Of a stretch of 64,000 nucleotides of DNA, positions 35,666 to 43,428 are shown piece after piece (the stretch's first letter is position 1; every line of letters begins with the position of its first letter). The notes under the pieces are model-generated. The model worked only from the letters and a program-made list of their open reading frames with translations, made no database searches and was not told the origin of the DNA. Where the stretch lies: contig WQXY01000001.1 of the NCBI GenBank assembly GCA_009781515.1, positions 1 through 64,000 on the forward strand, written 5' to 3'. The position numbers and the translations under genes were made by a program. This DNA is from Oscillospiraceae bacterium (GTDB lineage Bacteria > Bacillota > Clostridia > Oscillospirales > Oscillospiraceae).

Positions 35666-36613
35666 TTATGATATCGGTATTGTTTTAGCTGAACTAAATT
35701 CATGTTCAAAATCACTTAAATAAAACTCGCCATATCCTCTTCGTTCATCCACGCAGAAGACATATAAACCTGAATTACCTTTCGCTCTATAATGTGCTAA
35801 AAGTGTGGTTTCTTCATTTTGGACAATATAATAAGGTATATTCGTTACTTCTTTTAAAAGAAAATTGTCTTTCATGTCTTGTTTACGTTCATCTGATATG
35901 TTTTGTGAGTCTATTGATTTATATATATCCTGTACAAACCTAATTACATTTTTCCTTTTTTGCAAAAGGTCTTTGTTGTGCTCATTAACAGTTTGAAGTA
36001 GTATTTTCACTGCTCCGCGATCTCCCAATACACGTAAAACTGCTTTTTTAAACGCACTTTTCACATCAGTACGGTTACCAATAGTTTTATTTAATGTATG
36101 AGCAGTTATCGATAGAGTTTTATACGTTCCATTATATAACTTTTTAAAATACTCATCATTGTAATCAGTGGCAGGCTTAATTGAGTGTATTCCGACAGTT
36201 TTTTGTTCTTTGTAGAACTCCTTTATTTTACTGCATTCTTCACAAATACTATTATATTTAGTATTAATTTTCTTTAAATCTTCTACAAATATACTCATCG
36301 ATTTATTAATCATTTCTTCAGATTTCTTGATAAATTTCATCGTTTCGCTTCTTGTAGGTTTTCCTTTTCTGTTAACTATCGACAATAAAAGAATTATGAA
36401 TATGAGAAGTGATATAATCACAATAAACTCACTGTTCATTTGTATAGTATCCCAAAGATACATAAAATGCTTCGTAAACGGACCTACATGTGCAAGTATT
36501 GGAGAAACAACTACTATTACTAGTGCTGCAACAGAGCACATTCCTGTGATAACCACAAAAAGACCATACTTTTCTACAAGTTTTTTCAAAAGGCTACTCC
36601 TATTTCTAAACAT
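35666..36613 (-). CDS. Two-helix membrane protein with large cytoplasmic domain
   Basis: 315 residues. Two N-terminal membrane helices (about 18-40 and 61-80), then a coiled-coil-like stretch (FIKKSEEMINKSMSIFVEDLKKINTKYNSI) and a cytoplasmic alpha/beta domain: YKTLSITAHTLNKTIG, then AVLRVLGDRGAVKILLQTVN, VTNIPYYIVQNEETTLLAHYRAKGNSGLYVF. The strand order and VKILLQ motif resemble inactive phospholipase-D-like domains of bacterial sensor or effector proteins, but the HKD motif is absent. No good ribosome site before the ATG. It is divergent from the membrane/radical SAM-CYTH operon 390 bases away and may be its partner. Confidence 0.55.
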   Translation of the reverse strand: MFRNRSSLLKKLVEKYGLFVVITGMCSVAALVIVVVSPILAHVGPFTKHFMYLWDTIQMNSEFIVIISLLIFIILLLSIVNRKGKPTRSETMKFIKKSEEMINKSMSIFVEDLKKINTKYNSICEECSKIKEFYKEQKTVGIHSIKPATDYNDEYFKKLYNGTYKTLSITAHTLNKTIGNRTDVKSAFKKAVLRVLGDRGAVKILLQTVNEHNKDLLQKRKNVIRFVQDIYKSIDSQNISDERKQDMKDNFLLKEVTNIPYYIVQNEETTLLAHYRAKGNSGLYVFCVDERRGYGEFYLSDFEHEFSSAKTIPIS

Positions 36614-37000
36614 TAATTTATTATTAAATCGATTTATATCACTGATAGTTTATCCTTCCCGATATAAAAGACTATTAAAACAACATTATCCCCGAATATA
36701 TAAATCAACATTCTATTTTGATAGCTATATATAGAGACAATGAAGCCATTTTACCGCAGTATATCTAAATAATCAATATATTATAACAAAACAACAACAT
36801 TTCATTTATATGATTTTGATAAAAAGCTGAAAAAATGTAAACAGAACTTTTTTGATAAAATTGAGATTTTAATTTATTTTACGTATGATATCGAAACAGT
36901 GTTAAAATGAGCTCTATTTTGTTTGACAAAAGTATGAAAATATGAGACTATTTTGATAATATTACAGAAGACATTCTTTACTATGGAGGTAACTAAAATT

Positions 37001-38041
37001 TTGTTGCCCTACGATCGGATTAAACAAAACCACGATTTATCAGCTGAAGGTTTATCACTACTTGAGTTTTTCATTGAGTCAGGTGGTCACGGTCTTTCTA
37101 AATATGATTTAGAACATCACGCTTCTCTAAAATTCCCTGTTCTTGATGGTAAAAACATTCATGAAATAATACTTGACTTGGTAAATAAGTGTATTGTTTC
37201 TTTCAAGAGTGATGTATATACTCTGACAGGAAAGTTTAAAGCTGATAATAATATCGCAGAATATGTTGATTCTAGTGAAAAGAAACTACGTTTTGGCACA
37301 TATGAAGGTGTTAAAAATGCAATGCCTAGTTTGAACGCTATTTTTCAAAACGATAGCAATGTTGTTTATGTTTTTTTGGCAATTACTCCTCATTATGTTT
37401 TTGTCAAATTAATGGAAAGAATTGAGAGAAAACGAAAAACGATTTTCTTCATGCCCGATGTAAGTTGTTTTCGTAACACAAATGAAAAAAACAAGCATCG
37501 TGATGTATTAAAAGGATGGATTGAGTTCATTAAAAAGCAGGATACTGAATTTGTTGAGTTCTATCTTGTGAAAAATCGCAGAAATGATAAAAATAGAGAC
37601 CGTTATAGCTTTCTTTACTCAAGTCTTCTTGCAAAAAGTACAGTTCGCTTTAATATTTACAAATACGATGACGATGGAAGACTTGTATCAGGGGTAGGAA
37701 AGCTAATAGAGTGTAAGACGAATGAAAACTCATTGTATGACATTGTTGAACGTTGTTATACTGATGCATGGAATGAAAGAATTGGAGTCCGAAAGATAAA
37801 TGGAAAGATGTGGATAAAACGTTTCTTTTCAAATAACATCTATTGGATATTATTTTCTACTCTTATGCTGATTGTGTTGATTAGCGCATTCATTTTTGTC
37901 AAAATGTTACCATCTTCGCAAAGTCCGCTAATGTTATTATTAGATATATTCGTGCCAGCTATTAGTTTGGTAGCGTTTCCTTTATCACTGTTTAAGTCAA
38001 AAATAACCAAGCTATTTTATAGAAAAAAACTTCCCTTTTAA
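37001..38041 (+). CDS. Winged-helix/2-TM membrane protein preceding radical SAM-CYTH
   Basis: The track start (TTG 36953) is unsupported. GGAGGT (36985-36990) lies inside that frame and points to TTG 37001, giving about 346 residues. The N-terminal 80 residues resemble a winged-helix (LSLLEFFIESGGHGLSKYDLEHHASLKF). The middle alpha/beta domain (VVYVFLAITPHYVFVKLMERIERKRKTIFFMPD ... YDIVERCYTDAWNERIG) resembles PLD-like or Toprim-like sensor folds, not firmly assignable. Two membrane helices end the protein (WILFSTLMLIVLISAFIFV and LLLDIFVPAISLVAFPLSLF). TTGACA at 36923 may be its -35. The radical SAM-CYTH gene starts 10 bases after its stop, so they form one operon; it could be the membrane-bound receiver of that enzyme product. 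Confidence 0.55.
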   Translation: MLPYDRIKQNHDLSAEGLSLLEFFIESGGHGLSKYDLEHHASLKFPVLDGKNIHEIILDLVNKCIVSFKSDVYTLTGKFKADNNIAEYVDSSEKKLRFGTYEGVKNAMPSLNAIFQNDSNVVYVFLAITPHYVFVKLMERIERKRKTIFFMPDVSCFRNTNEKNKHRDVLKGWIEFIKKQDTEFVEFYLVKNRRNDKNRDRYSFLYSSLLAKSTVRFNIYKYDDDGRLVSGVGKLIECKTNENSLYDIVERCYTDAWNERIGVRKINGKMWIKRFFSNNIYWILFSTLMLIVLISAFIFVKMLPSSQSPLMLLLDIFVPAISLVAFPLSLFKSKITKLFYRKKLPF

Positions 38042-38051
38042 GGAACTTCAT

Positions 38052-39512
38052 ATGATAAACAAAATCTATTTTGACAGATTAATAAATACTATTCATGATA
38101 TGGAACTACCATATTTAAGGGTATGTTTAACAAGCTTTTGTAATGCTTATTGCTATATTTGTCACAATGAAGGTCAAGAAAAAGCAAGCTCTGGTGGACT
38201 CTCATTACATGAATATGATGAGGTTGCTAAACTGCTCGCTCCCCATTTCCATCCTCCCCGTGTTGTGCTTACAGGCGGTGAACCATTGCTATTTCATGAT
38301 TTGTATGAAGTTATAAAAATTTTTAAATCTTATAAATATACAGTAGGGTTGGTAACAAATGGAATACTTCTAGATGAGCACACACAAAAAAAATTGCTCG
38401 AATCTGGTTTAGACACAATAAACATTAGTTTAAATAGCTTAGACAGAGAAAAACACCAAAACTTCTATGGTATAGATGAGTTTATTATCTTAAAGAAAAA
38501 CCTTGAAGTTTTAGATAAACATTTTATGTATCCTCAAAAGAAAATAAACTGGGTTATATCCGACAACCCAGTTTTTGACGATGAGATTCAGAAGCTATGC
38601 GTACTAAGCCAAAAGTACAAGTTTGTAATAAGTCTAATGTTTGATGTTAATATTGACAGTGAAAAAACCAACTCGTTATTCAACAGAATCAAAAAAATAC
38701 TATATAACAATTATGGAGAACCTAGTATTGAAAAACATATTAAGTATAAGCGATACATAGAGCACCTTAAATTTAATAATGGGAGTATATGGGAATTTGA
38801 TTATTTGCAAACAGAACAGAATAAGCATTTGTTAAAAAACAACGTTTTTTGTAGAAATTGCCATAGTGAAAATAAGGAAATATGTTATGAAGGTGCTTAC
38901 GCATTGCGTCTTTTCGCAAATGGAATTTTTAAACCTTGTTTAATTAGAAAAGATAATGAAGTTAAAATTAGTGATATTTTTCCAAAGTCAAATATTGAAC
39001 TCGAGGTTAAATATAAAGTGTTAGATTTCCCAACGAAGCTTATCGAATCATTGGGTTTTGTGGAATTAAAGAGAAGTCATCAAGTTGATAAATATCATAT
39101 TGTGAATAAAATTCTTAATGGAAAAAGAACATACATGCGACTAAGGAATGATGTCATAAATAATAAAATGTCCTTTGATTTTCACCAAGTAATTTCTGAT
39201 ATTGCTATAGAGGAAACGGAGATAGCACTAAATGATTCAGATGATATTGACATAATGGGAACAATATTGGAAAAATTAAATTATCCATTTGTTTGTGAAG
39301 TAGATAAATATCGAATGGTTTATAGAAACGGTGACATAGAACTAGTTTTAGATACAGTTAAAAATTTAGGTAAATTCATCGAAATAGAACTAACTGGAGA
39401 TGAAGAACATGAGTCACACGAGAATTTATTTCAATTAGTTACCAAATTATCTTTGAATGAAAAGGATAGAATAATAAAAAAAGGGTATCCTGATATGATA
39501 TTGTCTGAGTAG
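38052..39512 (+). CDS. Radical SAM-CYTH domain fusion enzyme
   Basis: 486 residues. Residues 20-310 are a radical SAM domain of MoaA-like type: LTSFCNAYCYICHNE holds Cys30, 34 and 37; VVLTGGEPLLF binds SAM; VGLVTNGILL and DTINISLNSL are core strands; CRNC (267-270), Cys278 and Cys296 could bind an auxiliary cluster. Residues 314-486 are a CYTH domain (CyaB class IV cyclase/triphosphatase fold): NIELEVKYKV gives the ExExK signature, YMRLR and KYRMVYRNGDIELVLDTV supply basic and acidic tunnel residues, and LGKFIEIELTG the late ExE. CYTH domains bind triphosphates and can cyclise ATP or cleave polyphosphate; MoaA acts on GTP. The fusion suggests an enzyme acting on a nucleotide triphosphate. I know of no described protein with this pairing. 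Confidence 0.8.
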   Translation: MINKIYFDRLINTIHDMELPYLRVCLTSFCNAYCYICHNEGQEKASSGGLSLHEYDEVAKLLAPHFHPPRVVLTGGEPLLFHDLYEVIKIFKSYKYTVGLVTNGILLDEHTQKKLLESGLDTINISLNSLDREKHQNFYGIDEFIILKKNLEVLDKHFMYPQKKINWVISDNPVFDDEIQKLCVLSQKYKFVISLMFDVNIDSEKTNSLFNRIKKILYNNYGEPSIEKHIKYKRYIEHLKFNNGSIWEFDYLQTEQNKHLLKNNVFCRNCHSENKEICYEGAYALRLFANGIFKPCLIRKDNEVKISDIFPKSNIELEVKYKVLDFPTKLIESLGFVELKRSHQVDKYHIVNKILNGKRTYMRLRNDVINNKMSFDFHQVISDIAIEETEIALNDSDDIDIMGTILEKLNYPFVCEVDKYRMVYRNGDIELVLDTVKNLGKFIEIELTGDEEHESHENLFQLVTKLSLNEKDRIIKKGYPDMILSE

Positions 39513-39712
39513 AACTCTATTAATGAAGCTCAGGAAATCTTTGTAAATTATCTCCCATGATAACTTTGAGTTGTATACCCGATACAGATATTTGTTTACG
39601 CAGTATTTTACTCATTACTTAGCACGGTTTTTCGTTGACGCTTATAATTAAAATTTTATTGTTATCTGCGACTTCTAAATATTTAAAATAACCGCTCCAA
39701 AATATAGCATGA

Positions 39713-40241
39713 GTTAGCTCCAACCAAGTGTTTGTCAACCTTGATTCTGTGAAGCCAAATGATATATTATGTGTATACAACAAGCGTGTAGGCGAATGGG
39801 CTGGAAGTCATGATTGTCCTGTTATTGAATTATTAGGTGTAGGTGGGCATTTGCCTATTATATGGCAACAAAAGAAAAAAATTTTGTCAGTTGACGTTTA
39901 AGGAGAACTTATGTAAAGAGTTAAAAGAAGAATTAGGAATTAGAATTAATGAAAACAGAATAATTATTTTAGGTGGATATAATAATGTTATTACATATGA
40001 GTTAGTTGTTTTATCAGGTATATTCATTACAGAAAGCAGTTTATTTAGTATTCAAAAATATGCTGTGCAAAATAATGATATAGATGCTAATGGTATTTAT
40101 ATGGGTACATTTGATGACATAATAGAGTATTATAAATCAAACCCCGATTACTTTGCAGGCGGAGCAAGAACAGTATCTTATAACTTTCAGAGTTACCCCG
40201 ATTTAATGAGTAGGGTGGATAAATTTATTAGGTCTATATAA
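39713..40241 (+). pseudogene. Nudix hydrolase, frameshifted in an A-run
   Basis: One frame (39713 on) reads VFVNLDSVKPNDILCVYNKRVGEW..., then LLGVGGHLPIIWQQKKK and stops. The track ORF in the next frame reads ...TFKENLCKELKEELGIRI to the end at 40241. Joined across the A7 run near 39871-39877, they form one Nudix protein with GGH then FKENLCKELKEELGI as the Nudix box (KEL.EELG for REx2EExG). Removing one A restores the frame. The N-terminus before 39728 lacks a start with a ribosome site, so the gene may also be 5' truncated. Nudix enzymes cleave nucleotide diphosphate derivatives; it lies 200 bases after the radical SAM-CYTH gene. Confidence 0.6.
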
Positions 40242-40282
40242 ATATTTTTATAGGAAACATCTGAAGTAAAAACTACTATATT

Positions 40283-40313
40283 TATTTGAAAATACCCCTT
40301 GACAACACTTGCT
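40283..40313. repeat. 31-bp direct repeat, right copy
   Basis: Exact copy of 9215-9245 in the same orientation. After it the frame equivalent to the winged-helix fragment stops at once (LIA then stop), so only the repeat itself is shared. Confidence 0.7.
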
Positions 40314-40455
40314 TAATTGCATAAGCAACACCACGTCAGCTATTTTACATCTGTTTGTTATTATTCGCAAGCACAATGTAAGTGGCGGGTTGTGTAGCAC
40401 AATACATGCTGTGTATGTAAAGCGACTAAGTTCGCTCTGTACACGGCATTTTTCG

Positions 40456-40520
40456 TTTCTCGGACGAAACTCGTCGGAGCTATTTATATAGTGGCTCCGA
40501 CGGGGAAGTACTCCGAGAAA
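40456..40520 (+). ncRNA. Nested-hairpin leader upstream of lipoprotein gene
   Basis: Outer stem TTTCTCGGA (40456-40464) with TCCGAGAAA (40512-40520); inner stem CGTCGGAGC (40472-40480) with GCTCCGACG (40494-40502). Both stems are perfect 9-bp matches. The element ends 25 bases before the lipoprotein ATG. No T-run follows closely. It may be a structured 5' leader, a protein-binding site, or the foot of a mobile element. Confidence 0.5.
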
Positions 40521-40545
40521 TAAAAAACATGAAAGAAGAAAGAAA

Positions 40546-41103
40546 ATGAAGAAAATTATAGTGTGGGCAGTATTAGCATTGATGGTTACTTTTTTTGTAA
40601 CGGCATGTACGGGAGACAGCATTTCAGGAAGTTGGGAACGCAATAATACATCATTATCATTTAATGATAATGAATATGGTGAAACTATTGTATTTTCCGG
40701 AAAAACATTTACAAACACATTTTACGTTATAGAGGAAACTCTAACATATGAACCACCACCACCTACAATAAATCCGGAATTAGGCATTATCCCGCCATCA
40801 GGCCCTGTCCCGCCATCAGCACCACAAGATGCATCAGATATGAATATGTTTAGAGTGAGGTATAAGGATGGGGATTTTAACAAGAAACTTATAGACAGTA
40901 ATACCAGGGAATCATCAAGTGGACGCATTTATGAATGTGAATTATATCAAGTAACTGTAAAAGGAACATATTCATTGACTGAGGATAAAATTGAATTTGT
41001 ACTTTCAGATAAAACAGTCAGTGTTGGTGATATCACATGCACAGAAAACACAATGAAAATTGAAGGAATGAACTTTACCCGTAGCGGATTAAAACGTGGA
41101 TAG
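40546..41103 (+). CDS. Small lipoprotein, unknown function
   Basis: 185 residues. Signal peptide with lipobox FVTAC at about residue 21. The mature part starts SISGSWERNNTSLSFNDNEYGETIVFSGKTF, a lipocalin-like or DUF5640-style beta motif in which a term for natural expression strength is laid out as W/G-rich strands; a Pro-rich loop (EPPPPTINPELGIIPPSGP) interrupts it. GTYSLTEDKIEFVLSD resembles the C-terminal end of the 46620 protein (GTYVINGDRITITW). A GAAAGAAGAAAG tract precedes the ATG. Function unknown; probably outer-face membrane. Confidence 0.65.
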   Translation: MKKIIVWAVLALMVTFFVTACTGDSISGSWERNNTSLSFNDNEYGETIVFSGKTFTNTFYVIEETLTYEPPPPTINPELGIIPPSGPVPPSAPQDASDMNMFRVRYKDGDFNKKLIDSNTRESSSGRIYECELYQVTVKGTYSLTEDKIEFVLSDKTVSVGDITCTENTMKIEGMNFTRSGLKRG

Positions 41104-41198
41104 AGAGAATAAAGAATAACTTCAATTATAGCGGCAATATAGGTTCAATTTCAAACCCACCTCCAAGATAATAATAAATAATAGAAAAGAGCAGATTT

Positions 41199-42479
41199 AT
41201 GTATTGTAAAAGTTGCGGAAAACAAATAGCGTCCGATGATTTATTTTGCACATCATGCGGCAATCCTACTTCACATATAAAAAAAGGAAACATAAAAAGC
41301 AAAAAAAATTCCAAGCGAAAAAAGATGTTTTTTATATCAGGTATTGCCCTTGCGTTAGTAATAATTGTTGCAATTATCACGATACCATTATTAAGCACTC
41401 CCAACCATACTCCTATACCGCCTTTTGTACAAGCACAACCTACGGTCAGCCCTACGCCGATACAAACGCTACCCCCCGCGATTGACCCTACGCCGATACA
41501 AACGCTACCCCCGATTGACCCTACGCCAACACAAACGCTATTCATATCAGAGGGTGAATATACCGCAAGTTTTATAGCACAAATGGAGCCAATTAGCGGA
41601 TGGGAGTTGGGAGAGATAGCAACTGCATTATGTTCGCTTGGTCGAAGTGCTGTAATAAAAATAGACTTTGGTCAAACTGTTTCATTTGGTGATGGCAACT
41701 TTATCGCTATTAATACTAATCTGCCGAATAATTATGATGGTGCACCTTTTTCTGATCCTAATATTGCAGAAGTTATATCATTTAAGCTTGATGGTAAAAG
41801 AATAAATGTAGACAACATTTATATTAATGCTGAAGGTATGAATGCGTTTGATGGAAATGGTTATGGACTTAGATTAACACTTGCCAACAAGTGGAGTTCT
41901 ATAAGTAAGCAACCTGTAGATCCTTTAGAACTTGGAGAATTTGACACATTAGAGATAGAATTTATAATCCATAAGATTGCTCCTCCGCCACCAACATTAC
42001 CACCCCAAGATCCTGCAACACAAGGTTATGCGTATATTGGTGGAACTTTTGCATTTCTCAACAGAAATCACCCAAGCGACGCTGATGATGACGTAAAAAG
42101 GTGCGATTGGTGGGCATTTGAAGATCAAAAAGTTAATTTTGAATTTGGTGAACAGTTTACTGTTTCAATTGACATGGGAAGGGAGAAAATTAGGCATGAC
42201 CGTGCATACTGGAACGGTGAGGACTATATCATTGCTATTGATACAGACGTGGAATCAAATCCGGGTTTATTCAATGCTTATATTCACAGCATTACAAAAG
42301 ACGGAGTTAATGTACCCTTTAATCCCAACAATGTAACTGTTGGTAGAGAGCGCGGGAATCTCAGAATTTCAATCACCAACAGCTGGGCAGAATTTGCTGG
42401 TGACCCTGTACCCATTGCAGGTCCATTCTCAATAGGCGAGTTTTCAAAGCTTGAAATAACACTTACGATTTATAATTAA
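41199..42479 (+). CDS. Zinc-ribbon membrane protein with duplicated outer beta domain
   Basis: 426 residues. An N-terminal zinc ribbon (MYCKSCGKQIASDDLFCTSCG) faces the cytoplasm; a basic stretch and one membrane helix follow (FFISGIALALVIIVAIITIPLL). A Pro/Thr stalk made of tandem DPTPIQTLPP units spans the wall. Two related outer beta domains follow (about 120-255 and 265-426: GEYTASFIAQMEP... and QGYAYIGGTFAFLNRN..., each ending in a LGEFDTLEIEF or IGEFSKLEITL strand). No family recognised for the outer domains. It is the first of several zinc-ribbon membrane proteins in this cluster. Confidence 0.7.
   Translation: MYCKSCGKQIASDDLFCTSCGNPTSHIKKGNIKSKKNSKRKKMFFISGIALALVIIVAIITIPLLSTPNHTPIPPFVQAQPTVSPTPIQTLPPAIDPTPIQTLPPIDPTPTQTLFISEGEYTASFIAQMEPISGWELGEIATALCSLGRSAVIKIDFGQTVSFGDGNFIAINTNLPNNYDGAPFSDPNIAEVISFKLDGKRINVDNIYINAEGMNAFDGNGYGLRLTLANKWSSISKQPVDPLELGEFDTLEIEFIIHKIAPPPPTLPPQDPATQGYAYIGGTFAFLNRNHPSDADDDVKRCDWWAFEDQKVNFEFGEQFTVSIDMGREKIRHDRAYWNGEDYIIAIDTDVESNPGLFNAYIHSITKDGVNVPFNPNNVTVGRERGNLRISITNSWAEFAGDPVPIAGPFSIGEFSKLEITLTIYN
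41451..41540. repeat. In-gene tandem repeat encoding Pro/Thr stalk
   Basis: Three copies of a unit close to CCTACGCCGATACAAACGCT, 33-36 bases apart, encode the PTPIQTLPP stalk. Copy number could vary by slippage in multiples of three. Confidence 0.7.
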
Positions 42480-42493
42480 CCTCACCCTCACCG

Positions 42494-42512
42494 CAACATA
42501 ATAATTGAACAA
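42494..42512. repeat. 19-bp direct repeat, left copy
   Basis: CAACATAATAATTGAACAA, identical to 53123-53141 in the same orientation. The pair brackets the PP2C-to-SGNH gene cluster. Confidence 0.6.
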
Positions 42513-42567
42513 ATGTAAAGGGGACAATTATATTAGTATTAATGATCGTAGCATAGGAGGAAAGCCC

Positions 42568-43416
42568 GTGGCATTCTCATTTGACTGTTTTGTCATTACG
42601 CATACCGGCAATCATCGGAAAAGCAATGAGGATAATTTCTTAGTCGGTGAGATGCTTATGCCGGAGGAGCAAGCGGCTATGTCTGGAGCAACGAGCAGAC
42701 TTATCAGCAAAAGATTTACCGCAAGTGGTTCGGTAAATAATATATTTGCTGTCAGTGACGGTATGGGTGGACATGATTTCGGAGAAGTAGCGAGTTACGT
42801 GATTGTAAATGCTTTAAGCGAATTTGTCTCGCAATATAAAACAAAACCGTGCCGCAAGCGAAATGATAAATTTATGTATATTCAGGCATTTCAAGAAATG
42901 GTCAAACGAACTAACAAAGCGATTCTTGACTATGCAGCGGATAACAACGCGAGCGAAAATATGGGAGCCACACTAAGTGGATTGATTGCGTTTCCTGATG
43001 AGGTTGCCCCAATAAATATAGGGGACAGTTCTACATTCCATTTCGAGAATGACAAACTTACTAAACTGACAATAGACGATAACGAAAAATCCATTTTTGA
43101 AGGAGTTTATCCCTTTGCGTTAAAGAAAAATGGTCAACGCCTAACAAAGTATTTCGGATTGCCGGAATCATGTGGAATCTTAACCGCAACCATTTCAGCA
43201 CCGATTCCTTTAAGGGCAGGTCAAGTTTTCATCATAGCATCTGACGGGCTTACTGATTATCTGACCACCGATGATATTTCTGATATTCTAACGGAAAATT
43301 CAGACAGCATTGAGCAAGCTGTAAGCGCACTGATTGAATCCGCGCTCGATGGGGATAACGGTGGGCGCGACAACATAACAGTTGTCGCACTGAAAGCGAT
43401 AAAAACATCCGATTAA
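42568..43416 (+). CDS. PP2C-family protein Ser/Thr phosphatase
   Basis: 282 residues from GTG 42568; AGGAGGA lies 5-6 bases upstream, inside the longer track ORF, so the track TTG start is wrong. HTGNHRKSNEDNFLVGE, FAVSDGMGGHDFGEVAS, NMGATLSGLIAF, INIGDSSTFHF, VFIIASDGLTDYL and GGRDNITVVAL are the PP2C motifs with all metal-binding Asp residues. It removes phosphate from Ser/Thr kinase targets. The kinase gene follows 12 bases later. Confidence 0.9.
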   Translation: MAFSFDCFVITHTGNHRKSNEDNFLVGEMLMPEEQAAMSGATSRLISKRFTASGSVNNIFAVSDGMGGHDFGEVASYVIVNALSEFVSQYKTKPCRKRNDKFMYIQAFQEMVKRTNKAILDYAADNNASENMGATLSGLIAFPDEVAPINIGDSSTFHFENDKLTKLTIDDNEKSIFEGVYPFALKKNGQRLTKYFGLPESCGILTATISAPIPLRAGQVFIIASDGLTDYLTTDDISDILTENSDSIEQAVSALIESALDGDNGGRDNITVVALKAIKTSD

Positions 43417-43428
43417 AGGAGGAATATT

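Noticed and set aside
36327-36734. 135-aa plus-strand ORF
   Set aside because: Mostly antisense to the 2-TM protein gene; its hydrophobic stretches mirror that gene's membrane helices.
41126-41545. 139-aa minus-strand ORF with GGSVCIGVG repeats
   Set aside because: Produced by the Pro/Thr tandem repeat of the plus-strand zinc-ribbon gene read backwards.
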